Shown: in pieces, positions 1 through 5,964 of the stretch
Layout of the letters: every line of letters begins with the position of its first letter
Numbering within the stretch: position 1 is the first letter of the stretch
Notes under the pieces: generated by a model
What the model saw: the letters and a program-made list of their open reading frames with translations, nothing else
Told to the model about the DNA's origin: nothing
The model's database searches: none
Origin: Accumulibacter sp.
Lineage (GTDB): Bacteria > Pseudomonadota > Gammaproteobacteria > Burkholderiales > Rhodocyclaceae
DNA length: 6,615 bases
Direction of reading: 5' to 3'
Assembly: GCA_031267455.1 (NCBI GenBank)
Contig: JAIRZC010000158.1
Location: 1-6,615, forward strand
Made by a program: the position numbers and the translations under genes

Positions 1-743
1 GGAACGAGCCTGTCCTTTTCCGCGCGATGGTTCGCCGCCTGCGGCGCGGCGCTGGCCAGGCAGGCGTACATCGTTGCGCCGACGCTGTAGATATCGCTCC
101 ACGGCCCCAGGAGATCGCGGTGACCGTAGTGTTCGGGCGGCGCGAATCCGGGGGTATACATTGGCTTCAACATGGGGATTCCGATTTGCATCGCCTGGCG
201 CGCCGCGCCGAAATCGATCAGCACAGGCGCGAAATCGTTGCGCATGTAAATGTTCGACGGCTTGATGTCGAGGTGCAGCAGCTTGTTTGCGTGTACCTCG
301 CGCAATCCGTTGAGCAGTTTGGTGAAAATGTTCCGGATGAAGTTTTCCGTTATGATCGCGCGGTCGTTCTTGATAAACTCTTGGAGAGTACGTCCGCGCT
401 CGTATTCCATTACCATGTATACCGTATCGTTGGCGCGAAAGAAATTGAGAACGCGGATCACATTCGGATGCGAGAGTCCGGCGAGCGCGCGCCCCTCTTC
501 GAAAAAGCATTTCATCCCGTAGCGGAACGCCGGAAGGTGTTCTTCGGGAATGTCGGGCTGAATCTGTCCTTCTTTGCGCAATGCCAGACTGTTCGGAAGA
601 TACTCCTTGATCGCGGCAAATCGGCCGGCTTCGTCGGTCGCCAGGTAGACGATGGAACAACCACCCAGCGATATTTGACGCTCGATTCGGTATCCGCCGA
701 GCCTGAAACCTGCGGGAAGCGGGGTGTTCGCTTGTTTGACCAT
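1..743 (-). CDS. Ser/Thr protein kinase, N-terminal part (runs off the left edge)
   Basis: Reading the minus strand from ATG 743-741 gives 247 open codons with no stop before the window ends, so the C-terminus is missing. It is a Hanks-type kinase domain that phosphorylates Ser/Thr using ATP. Visible motifs are a degenerate glycine loop ISLGGCSIVYLA (residues 24-35), the ATP-anchoring lysine in AIKEYLP (K46), E83 as the probable helix-C glutamate, catalytic HLDIKPSNI (157-165, D159), metal-binding DFG (177-179), an APE-like APPEH (201-205) and WSDIYSVG (215-222). HLD in place of HRD makes it a non-RD kinase. The start fits because only about 17 residues precede the kinase fold. No Shine-Dalgarno is visible before the ATG. 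Gene order in relatives such as Ralstonia suggests a PP2C phosphatase and rph lie beyond the edge; this is inference. Its substrate cannot be read from the sequence. Confidence 0.93.
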   Translation of the reverse strand, partial: MVKQANTPLPAGFRLGGYRIERQISLGGCSIVYLATDEAGRFAAIKEYLPNSLALRKEGQIQPDIPEEHLPAFRYGMKCFFEEGRALAGLSHPNVIRVLNFFRANDTVYMVMEYERGRTLQEFIKNDRAIITENFIRNIFTKLLNGLREVHANKLLHLDIKPSNIYMRNDFAPVLIDFGAARQAMQIGIPMLKPMYTPGFAPPEHYGHRDLLGPWSDIYSVGATMYACLASAAPQAANHRAEKDRLV

Positions 744-766
744 CAAAAAAAGTTATGATTTACTAT
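732..766 (+). promoter_or_regulatory. Putative divergent promoter region between the kinase gene and yicC
   Basis: The 54-base spacer 744-797 is AT-rich, unlike the GC-rich genes around it. On the plus strand TTGTTT (732-737) and TATGAT (754-759) are 16 bases apart. An alternative pair is TTGACC (736-741) and TACTAT (761-766), 19 apart. Either would start transcription about 25-35 bases before ATG 798 of yicC. On the minus strand the only candidate is TTGCCA (784-779) with a weak TAAATC (762-757), which would leave the kinase almost without a leader. The plus-strand -35 hexamers lie over the first kinase codons, so the two promoters would overlap and could interfere. Matches are by eye and imperfect. 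Confidence 0.3.
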
Positions 767-797
767 TGTTGAATTTTTTGGCAATTTTCGAGCTTTG

Positions 798-1727
798 ATG
801 AGCCAGTGTAAAGACAAATCGGCGGCGCGGGCGGAAGCGTTTTCTCGTGCCGGAACGATTCACAGCATGACGGGATACGCCGCCGGAACGCGGGATGTCG
901 GCTTTGGCGTTGTGAATTTCGAAATGAAAAGCGTCAACTCGCGCTATCTCGATTTCCAGTTCCGCCTTTGCGACGAACTGCGCGCTGCCGAGCCCGCTCT
1001 GCGCGACCTGATTGCCGCGCGAGTGCGCCGCGGCAAGCTGGAATGCCGGATGGGATGTTGCGCGACGTCCTTTCGCGCTTCCGCGTCTTTTCTCGATGCC
1101 GAACTCCTGCGACGGATCAAGGAATTGGAGGAGAGTGTCCGGCGCGAGTTCCCGTTGGCGCGGGCGCTGACGGTCAATGAAATACTGCGCTGGCCCGGAA
1201 TGCTTAAAGACGACTTGCCCGAGGCGGGTTTTGCCGAGGCGATTCCGGCATGCCTCGCGCTTGCTGAAGAGGCGCTCGGCGATTTTTTGGCGAGCCGGGC
1301 GCGCGAGGGTGATAAGCTCGCGGCGGAAATCCGCCGGCGGATCACGGAGGCGCGCGAATGCGTTTTGAAGGTCGCTCCCTGGATCGATGAGGCGCAGGCA
1401 TCGTTTGAGGAAAGGCTCAGGCAGCGCCTGTCCGAAGCGCTTTTCGCGCCGGACGACAACCGGATTTCCCAGGAAGTCGTGCTTTTTGCCGCAAGGATTG
1501 ATGTCGCCGAAGAACTGGCCCGCCTGACGGCGCATCTCGACGAAACAGAGCGCATCCTCGATATAGGTGGCGTATGCGGAAAACGCCTCGACTTCCTGAT
1601 GCAGGAATTGAACCGCGAAGCCAACACGCTTGGCTCGAAATCGATGATTCCGGATGTTTCCCGAACCGCGATGGAGCTCAAGCTGCTTATCGAACAGATG
1701 CGCGAACAGGTTCAAAATCTGGAATGA
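798..1727 (+). CDS. yicC: YicC family endoribonuclease-like protein
   Basis: The 309-residue product belongs to the YicC family: an N-terminal YicC_N domain followed by a C-terminal DUF1732 domain. E. coli YicC is 287 residues and has been reported as an endoribonuclease acting on the small RNA RyhB. Family signatures are IHSMTGYA (21-28), the NSRYLDFQFR segment that follows, RVRRGKLE, and near the C-terminus GKRLDFLMQELNREANTLG (from residue 261), ending in an Arg/Glu-rich helix typical of the family. Homologues usually start at M-I-x-S-M-T-G, which here corresponds to about residue 20, so the ATG at 798 adds roughly 19 residues. No GTG or TTG lies between; the next ATG in frame is 868, which would cut into the conserved start. 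A weak GAG at 790-792 is the only ribosome-site candidate for 798. It is the first plus-strand gene of the gmk-rpoZ-spoT block, a placement conserved in betaproteobacteria. Confidence 0.93.
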   Translation: MSQCKDKSAARAEAFSRAGTIHSMTGYAAGTRDVGFGVVNFEMKSVNSRYLDFQFRLCDELRAAEPALRDLIAARVRRGKLECRMGCCATSFRASASFLDAELLRRIKELEESVRREFPLARALTVNEILRWPGMLKDDLPEAGFAEAIPACLALAEEALGDFLASRAREGDKLAAEIRRRITEARECVLKVAPWIDEAQASFEERLRQRLSEALFAPDDNRISQEVVLFAARIDVAEELARLTAHLDETERILDIGGVCGKRLDFLMQELNREANTLGSKSMIPDVSRTAMELKLLIEQMREQVQNLE

Positions 1728-1767
1728 CGTTCAAAGACGTGCCAAAATATCGGAATGTCAAAACCAG

Positions 1768-1798
1768 CGGTCGTTTTTGATTCTCTGACCGTATTTTT
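1768..1798 (+). terminator. Possible weak terminator or attenuator after yicC
   Basis: CGGTC (1768-1772) can pair with GACCG (1787-1791) around a 14-base loop, followed at once by TATTTTT (1792-1798). The T tract and its position 40 bases after the yicC stop suit an intrinsic terminator. The stem is only five pairs (six with a G-T pair) and the loop is large, so it would be weak and could let part of transcription read into gmk. Confidence 0.25.
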
Positions 1799-1814
1799 CC
1801 CGGATTGATCCGGG
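1799..1814. repeat. Perfect inverted repeat CCCGGAT-TG-ATCCGGG
   Basis: Two seven-base arms flank TG, in the 152-base gap between yicC and gmk and directly after the T tract of the preceding hairpin. It has no T run downstream on either strand, so it is not an intrinsic terminator by itself. A symmetric protein-binding site or a small leader hairpin 65 bases before gmk are both possible. I do not recognise a regulator for it. Confidence 0.4.
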
Positions 1815-1879
1815 ACCATGATCGAAAAAGGGATGTTTTCACCGTCTCGCGCAAAATTCGATCGAACACGACTGAATGC

Positions 1880-2521
1880 ATGGAAAAACCATCCGAAAAA
1901 TGTGTGACGGAAACGTCGGGACACCTCTATATCATCTCGGCGCCTTCCGGCGCGGGGAAGACCACACTCGTGCGCATGCTGTTGGAGGGCGACCCGAATA
2001 TCCACCTTTCCGTTTCCTGCACGACGCGCGCTCCCCGCAAGGGCGAGGCATACGGTCGCGAATACTGTTTCACGAGCGAGGCGGACTTTCTCGAACGGGC
2101 GGGTCGCGGCGAATTTCTCGAATGGGCCAAGGTTCATAAGCATTATTATGGTACGTCGAAATCCTGGATCGACATCGAAAACGGCGCGGGTCATGATGTC
2201 CTGCTCGAAATCGACTGGCAGGGCGCGCGGCAGGTTCGAAAAATCTTTCCGGACGCGATCGGGATTTTCATCCTTCCGCCATCAATCGAAACCCTGAGGG
2301 AGCGGCTCATCGGTCGGGGAACCGATACGGAAAGCGAAATAGGCTTGAGGATCGAGGCGGCGCGCGACGAAATGCGGCATGTAGGCGAATTCGACTATGT
2401 TATCATCAATGCGGACTTGCCACGGGCGTTTCGGGAAATCTCCACGATAATCGACGCCTCGCGGCTTCAATACGCGACCCAGCGTCAGCGTCACGCCAGG
2501 CTTTTCTCGGCGTTGCTCTGA
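1880..2521 (+). CDS. gmk: Guanylate kinase
   Basis: The 213-residue protein phosphorylates GMP to GDP with ATP in the cytoplasm, an essential step of purine nucleotide supply (E. coli Gmk is 207). It shows the P-loop [10 protein letters not shown] (20-29), the GMP-binding stretch [13 protein letters not shown] (44-56) with YGREY (58-62), YYGTS (89-93), [11 protein letters not shown] (110-120) and the lid segment [18 protein letters not shown] (130-147). The frame stays open upstream to a TTG at 1805, but those residues do not resemble the family. ATG 1880 gives the right length; GTG 1904 is an alternative that matches the E. coli N-terminus even more closely. None of these starts has a clear Shine-Dalgarno. 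It is followed 23 bases later by rpoZ, the usual gmk-rpoZ-spoT arrangement. Confidence 0.97.
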   Translation: MEKPSEKCVTETSGHLYIISAPSGAGKTTLVRMLLEGDPNIHLSVSCTTRAPRKGEAYGREYCFTSEADFLERAGRGEFLEWAKVHKHYYGTSKSWIDIENGAGHDVLLEIDWQGARQVRKIFPDAIGIFILPPSIETLRERLIGRGTDTESEIGLRIEAARDEMRHVGEFDYVIINADLPRAFREISTIIDASRLQYATQRQRHARLFSALL

Positions 2522-2544
2522 TCGCTCGTTTCAGGGATAGGGAT

Positions 2545-2751
2545 ATGGCACGCATTACCGTTGACGATTGCATGAACACGATTTCAAACCGCTTCCAGAT
2601 GACGCTCGCGGCAACGTACCGCGCCCGTCAGATTACGGCGGGCGCTTCCCCGATGATCGAACCCGACCGCGACAAACCGACGGTGATTGCCCTGCGTGAG
2701 CTCGCGCTCGACAAATACGGCCTGGAAGTTCTCAACCGAAATTCCATCTGA
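2545..2751 (+). CDS. rpoZ: RNA polymerase omega subunit
   Basis: The 68-residue protein starts MARITVDDC and contains [15 protein letters not shown] (16-30) and [11 protein letters not shown] (43-53), the core of omega. Omega binds and stabilises the beta-prime subunit and in proteobacteria contributes to one ppGpp site on RNA polymerase. The N-terminal MAR motif used in that site is present. It is much shorter than the 91-residue E. coli protein because the variable acidic C-terminal tail is absent, as in other betaproteobacteria. AGGGA (2533-2537) sits seven bases before the ATG and supports the start. It lies between gmk and spoT with gaps of 23 and 20 bases and is very probably cotranscribed with both. 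Confidence 0.97.
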   Translation: MARITVDDCMNTISNRFQMTLAATYRARQITAGASPMIEPDRDKPTVIALRELALDKYGLEVLNRNSI

Positions 2752-2771
2752 CGGCGCGGTCGGGCTTCGTC

Positions 2772-4955
2772 ATGAAATCCGACGCCGACCTCCCGACTGC
2801 TGCTTCCCGTGGGTCACGGCCCGGCGCCGACATCGACCCCGGCATCGAGGATGCGCACCAAAAGCTCGTCGATTCGCTGGCTTATCTCGAACCCGGTGAA
2901 CTCGTGCTTGTTGAGAAAGCCTACGTATTCAGCGAGAAGGCGCATCGCGGGCAGATGCGCATTTCCGGCGAGCCCTATGTGACGCATCCGCTGGCGGTCG
3001 CACGGACGCTCGCCGAATGGCGTCTCGACGCGCAGGCGCTTGTCGCCGCCCTTTTGCACGATGTCATGGAAGACACCGCTGTTACCAAGGCCGAGATTGC
3101 CGAAAACTTTGGCCAGAAGATCGCCGACATGGTCGATGGCCTCTCGAAACTCGGAAAGATCGCCTTTTCCTCCTATCAGGAAGCGCAAGCCGAGAATTTC
3201 CGGAAAATGCTGATGGCCATGGCGCGCGATTTGCGTATCGTCATGATCAAGCTGGCCGACAGGCTCCACAATCTTCAGACGATGAGCGCGATTCGCCCGG
3301 ACAAGCGTCGCCGGATCGCCCGCGAGACGCTCGAAATCCATGCGCCGATCGCGACCCACTTAGGCTTGAGCAATATTGCGAGGCAACTCGAGGATATTTC
3401 ATTCAAGCATATCCATCCGATGCGTTATCGCGTGCTCGAAAAAGCGGTGGAAGCCGCCCACGGCAATCGGGGCGCCCTGCTTTCGAGCATTTTCGATGGA
3501 ATACGCGGCGCGTTACGCAACGCGAAGATCGACGCCGGGGTTTTCGGACGCGAGAAAAGCCTATACTCGATCCACAGGAAAATGGTCGAGAACCGCCTGA
3601 ATTTCTCGCAAGTCCTCGACATTTATACCTTCCAGGTCATCGTCAAGGGAACGCCGGCCTGCTACCTTGCGCTTGGCGCGCTTCACGCGCTCTATAAACC
3701 TGTTCCGGGGAAGTTCAACGATTACGTCGCGATTCCAAAGCGGAACGGATACCAGTCGCTTCATACGACACTGATCGGCCCGCACGGAACGCCGATCGAA
3801 GTCAGGATACGCACACAGGCAATGCACAGCGTCGCCGAGGACGGAATCGCGTCGCATTGGCTTTACAAGGAAAGCGCCGAAAGCGGATCCGATCTGCAGA
3901 TACGTTCGCACCAGTGGTTTGAGGCGTTACTTGACCTCCAGACGCCGACCGAGGATTCCTCCGAATTTTTTGAGCACGTCAAGGGTGATCTTTTTCCCGA
4001 TGAAGTCTATGTTTTTACGCCCAAGGGAAAGATTTTTTCGCTTCCTCTCGGAGCGACCGTCATTGATTTTGCCTACGCCGTCCACACCGACATCGGTCGC
4101 CACTGCGTCGCCGCGCACATCGACCAGAAACTGCTACCCCTTTCGACCGAGCTTGCCAGCGGCAACCAGGTCGAGATCATCACCTCGCCGACCGCCAACC
4201 CGGCGCCTGTGTGGCTCTCTTACGCGAAAACGGGGCGCGCGAGAAGCAAGATCCGCCATTTCCTGAAATCGATGGAGCAGGAAGGTTCCAGCGCGCTCGG
4301 CGAAAAGATGCTGGCCCGCGAACTCCAGTCGCTGGGAATCGATCTTTCGGGAATTCCGCCGAGTGTCTGGGACAGTGTCCTGCACAAGACTGGAAATGCC
4401 TCGAAAAACGAGTTTTTTTCCGACATCGGGCTGGGCCGCAAGCTCGCGCCCGTCATTGCGCGCCAGCTTGCCGGCAGCGGAAAGATACGCCGATCGGAAA
4501 ACGTCGAAACGAAGCCTTTGCTCATCCGGGGAACCGAAGGAACCGAAATCCGCTTCTCTTCCTGCTGCTGGCCGATCCCCGGGGACCCGATCATCGGTTT
4601 TCTCCACAATGAGCAAGGCCTCCAGATACATACCTTGAACTGTCCGGTCATTGCCAAGTCGCGCGGAAACGAATCACCGATCAGCGTCGAATGGGAACCC
4701 GAACCGGGGCAACTTTTCAATGTCCGCGTCCGCGTGAGCGTGAAGAATATCCGTGGAATTCTCGGACAGGTTGCAAGCGGAATTTCCCAAGTCGGGATAA
4801 ACATTGACCAGGTCGACCTCTCCCGCGAGAGCCTTGGGCTTTTCAGGGATATTTTCTTTCTTGTGCAGGTTTCCGGGCGCCGTCAACTGGCCGACATGAT
4901 GCGCGCCCTGCGGCGTATTCCGGACATCGTGCGCATCGTCCGCGAATCGGGCTGA
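2772..4955 (+). CDS. spoT: Bifunctional (p)ppGpp synthetase/hydrolase of the RelA/SpoT family
   Basis: The 727-residue protein (E. coli SpoT is 702) has the full long-RSH layout. The HD hydrolase domain spans about 45-200: H72 in YVTHP, H96-D97 with E100-D101 in HDVMEDT, and D163 in KLADRLHN. RelA lacks this HD motif, so hydrolysis of (p)ppGpp to GDP/GTP should be intact. The synthetase domain follows (about 255-370): GREKSLYSIHRKM (259-271), D283, the loop DYVAIPKRNGYQSLHT (317-332) and E343. A TGS domain begins near 410 (DEVYVFTPKGK), a zinc-finger-like segment carries C598-C599 with PIPGDPI, and an ACT domain fills about 646-727. Several positions that are usually fixed differ: Q169, H196, Q205, Q288 and R345. 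The ATG has only a weak GGG upstream, and coupling to rpoZ is likely. Confidence 0.95.
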   Translation: MKSDADLPTAASRGSRPGADIDPGIEDAHQKLVDSLAYLEPGELVLVEKAYVFSEKAHRGQMRISGEPYVTHPLAVARTLAEWRLDAQALVAALLHDVMEDTAVTKAEIAENFGQKIADMVDGLSKLGKIAFSSYQEAQAENFRKMLMAMARDLRIVMIKLADRLHNLQTMSAIRPDKRRRIARETLEIHAPIATHLGLSNIARQLEDISFKHIHPMRYRVLEKAVEAAHGNRGALLSSIFDGIRGALRNAKIDAGVFGREKSLYSIHRKMVENRLNFSQVLDIYTFQVIVKGTPACYLALGALHALYKPVPGKFNDYVAIPKRNGYQSLHTTLIGPHGTPIEVRIRTQAMHSVAEDGIASHWLYKESAESGSDLQIRSHQWFEALLDLQTPTEDSSEFFEHVKGDLFPDEVYVFTPKGKIFSLPLGATVIDFAYAVHTDIGRHCVAAHIDQKLLPLSTELASGNQVEIITSPTANPAPVWLSYAKTGRARSKIRHFLKSMEQEGSSALGEKMLARELQSLGIDLSGIPPSVWDSVLHKTGNASKNEFFSDIGLGRKLAPVIARQLAGSGKIRRSENVETKPLLIRGTEGTEIRFSSCCWPIPGDPIIGFLHNEQGLQIHTLNCPVIAKSRGNESPISVEWEPEPGQLFNVRVRVSVKNIRGILGQVASGISQVGINIDQVDLSRESLGLFRDIFFLVQVSGRRQLADMMRALRRIPDIVRIVRESG

Positions 4956-4964
4956 GCGCCTTTC

Positions 4965-4998
4965 CCGGCCCTTTCGTCCAAAGCGCGGCCGGCATTTT
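4965..4998 (+). terminator. Hairpin with short T tract between spoT and the crotonase-fold gene
   Basis: CCGGCC (4965-4970) pairs with GGCCGG (4987-4992), and inside it CTTT (4971-4974) pairs with AAAG (4980-4983) around CGTCC, leaving CGC as a bulge. TTTT follows at 4995-4998 after CA. This resembles a modest intrinsic terminator or attenuator in the 58-base gap. It ends just before the ribosome site of the next gene, so it could reduce spoT read-through. The T tract is short and interrupted, hence the low confidence. Confidence 0.35.
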
Positions 4999-5002
4999 CG
5001 AC

Positions 5003-5010
5003 AGGAGGAG
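5003..5010 (+). promoter_or_regulatory. Consensus Shine-Dalgarno AGGAGGAG
   Basis: A full AGGAGG match ends five bases before ATG 5014. It fixes the start of the downstream enzyme gene and is much stronger than the sites before yicC, gmk or spoT, suggesting independent and efficient translation. Confidence 0.85.
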
Positions 5011-5013
5011 ATC

Positions 5014-5808
5014 ATGAGCGCAGTACTTTACGAAGTGGATCAAAACGTGGCGACTCTCAGGCTCAACCAACCCAAGTCGCTCAACGCTGTCAACCCGACG
5101 ATGATCGACGCCTTGCTTGAAGCGACGTCTCGCGCGGCGGACGACCCGAAGGTCCGCGCGGTGCTCGTCTGCACGGCGGGAAAGCATTTCATGGCGGGTG
5201 GAGACCTCAAATGGTTCCAGGATCAGCTCGCGCTTCCGGAAGAGACCTGCCGCGAGAGTTACGACGCTCTGCTCGGGAAGGTACAGAAGCTCGCCCTGGA
5301 TTTTCAGCAAATGGAAAAACCCGTGATCGCCGCCGCGCAAGGCGCGGTCGCGGGATTCGGGCTTTCACTGATGATTGCCGCCGACCTTGTTTTCGCCGCT
5401 GAAGATGCCTATTTCACTCTGGCGTACAGCAATATCGCGCTTTCCCCGGATGGCGGCGCGACCTGGACACTGCCGCGTTTCGCCGGTCTCAAGAAAGCGA
5501 TGGAAATCGCCCTGCTCGGCGAGCGTTTCGACGCGCCGAGGGCGCGGGAAATGGGGCTGGTCAACCGCCTTTACCCGGCCGACCAGCTCGACGCCGAGGC
5601 GAAAAAACTGGCCATCCGCCTGGCGGCTGGCCCAGCAAAGGCGATTGCGCGGACCAAGGCCTTGATCAATGCTTCGTTCGACGCAACCTTCGAGGAACAA
5701 TTGCTCGCCGAGCGGCAATCCTTCGTCGGCTGCGCGACGCATCCCGATTTCGCCGAAGGGCTGACCGCCTTTTTTGAAAAGCGCCGACCCGCCTACCGCC
5801 GTGACTGA
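5014..5808 (+). CDS. Enoyl-CoA hydratase/isomerase family protein, PaaG-like isomerase type
   Basis: The 264-residue product has the crotonase fold, whose members act on acyl-CoA thioesters through an oxyanion hole. The two backbone segments are HFMAGGDLK (58-66) and GAVAGFGLSL (110-119). The two glutamates of true enoyl-CoA hydratases (rat E144 and E164) align by spacing with S118 and Y138, so classical hydration is unlikely. D146 in SPDGGATW matches the aspartate of the PDCGGTW motif of E. coli PaaG (D136), and the C-terminal HPDFAEGLTAFFEKRRP (248-264 region) also resembles that group. A double-bond shift on an unsaturated acyl-CoA is therefore the best guess; dehalogenase or other crotonase reactions are possible. 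The substrate is unknown, and no beta-oxidation or phenylacetate genes lie nearby. It follows spoT by 58 bases and ends at a strong terminator. Confidence 0.88.
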   Translation: MSAVLYEVDQNVATLRLNQPKSLNAVNPTMIDALLEATSRAADDPKVRAVLVCTAGKHFMAGGDLKWFQDQLALPEETCRESYDALLGKVQKLALDFQQMEKPVIAAAQGAVAGFGLSLMIAADLVFAAEDAYFTLAYSNIALSPDGGATWTLPRFAGLKKAMEIALLGERFDAPRAREMGLVNRLYPADQLDAEAKKLAIRLAAGPAKAIARTKALINASFDATFEEQLLAERQSFVGCATHPDFAEGLTAFFEKRRPAYRRD

Positions 5809-5833
5809 CCGGGCGCGCCGAAGCTTTCGAACC

Positions 5834-5876
5834 GCCACGCCTTGCCTCGTTTTCGAGGCAGGGGCGCTGGCTTTTT
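5834..5876 (+). terminator. Strong rho-independent terminator
   Basis: The core stem TGCCTCG (5843-5849) pairs with CGAGGCA (5854-5860) around TTTT. It extends through CGCC (5838-5841) with GGCG (5863-5866) and GCCA (5834-5837) with TGGC (5868-5871), with single-base bulges at 5861 and 5867 and a T-G pair (5842-5862). TTTTT follows at 5872-5876. It lies 25 bases after the stop of the crotonase-fold gene and ends the plus-strand block. No T tract exists on the other side, so it should not serve fliR. Confidence 0.9.
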
Positions 5877-5936
5877 CGATGCGGCGTCGGGACGCGGGCA
5901 GGCGGTTCCGAAAAGGAGCGATCGCTTGAGAGAATG

Positions 5937-5961
5937 CTTGGATTCCAAGTACCCGCGCGGG
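5937..5961. repeat. Two adjacent small palindromes at the fliR 3' end
   Basis: CTTGGA-T-TCCAAG (5937-5949) is followed two bases later by the perfect palindrome CCCGCGCGGG (5952-5961), just downstream of the fliR stop. Neither is followed by a T run on the minus strand, so intrinsic termination of fliR is not clearly supported, although they could protect the 3' end of its transcript. The rest of 5877-5936 holds no recognisable gene or signal. Confidence 0.35.
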
Positions 5962-5964
5962 CAT

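Noticed and set aside
27..758. Plus-strand open frame of 243 codons at the left end
   Set aside because: It is antisense to the kinase domain, whose motifs are unmistakable on the minus strand. The plus product shows no recognisable fold.
753..1715. Minus-strand open frame of 320 codons opposite yicC
   Set aside because: It mirrors the YicC coding region, which has clear family motifs on the plus strand. Long antisense frames are expected in GC-rich genes.
1805..1879. Upstream extension of gmk from TTG 1805
   Set aside because: It would add 25 residues not seen in guanylate kinases, and TTG 1805 lies inside the palindrome at 1799-1814. ATG 1880 gives the usual length.
1712..2194. Minus-strand open frame of 160 codons opposite gmk
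   Set aside because: It overlaps the P-loop region of gmk in antisense and has no motif of its own.
4134..4804. Several open frames opposite the C-terminal half of spoT
   Set aside because: They are composition shadows; TGS, zinc-finger-like and ACT domains are clear on the plus strand.
5829..5908. GAACCGCC (5829-5836) and GGCGGTTC (5901-5908) as a long-range inverted repeat around the terminator
   Set aside because: The left arm overlaps the terminator stem and eight bases over this distance can occur by chance. No insertion-sequence or attachment-site structure supports it.
5365..5964. Minus-strand open frame of 199 codons downstream of fliR
   Set aside because: It is antisense to the crotonase-fold gene and crosses the strong terminator; no recognisable product.
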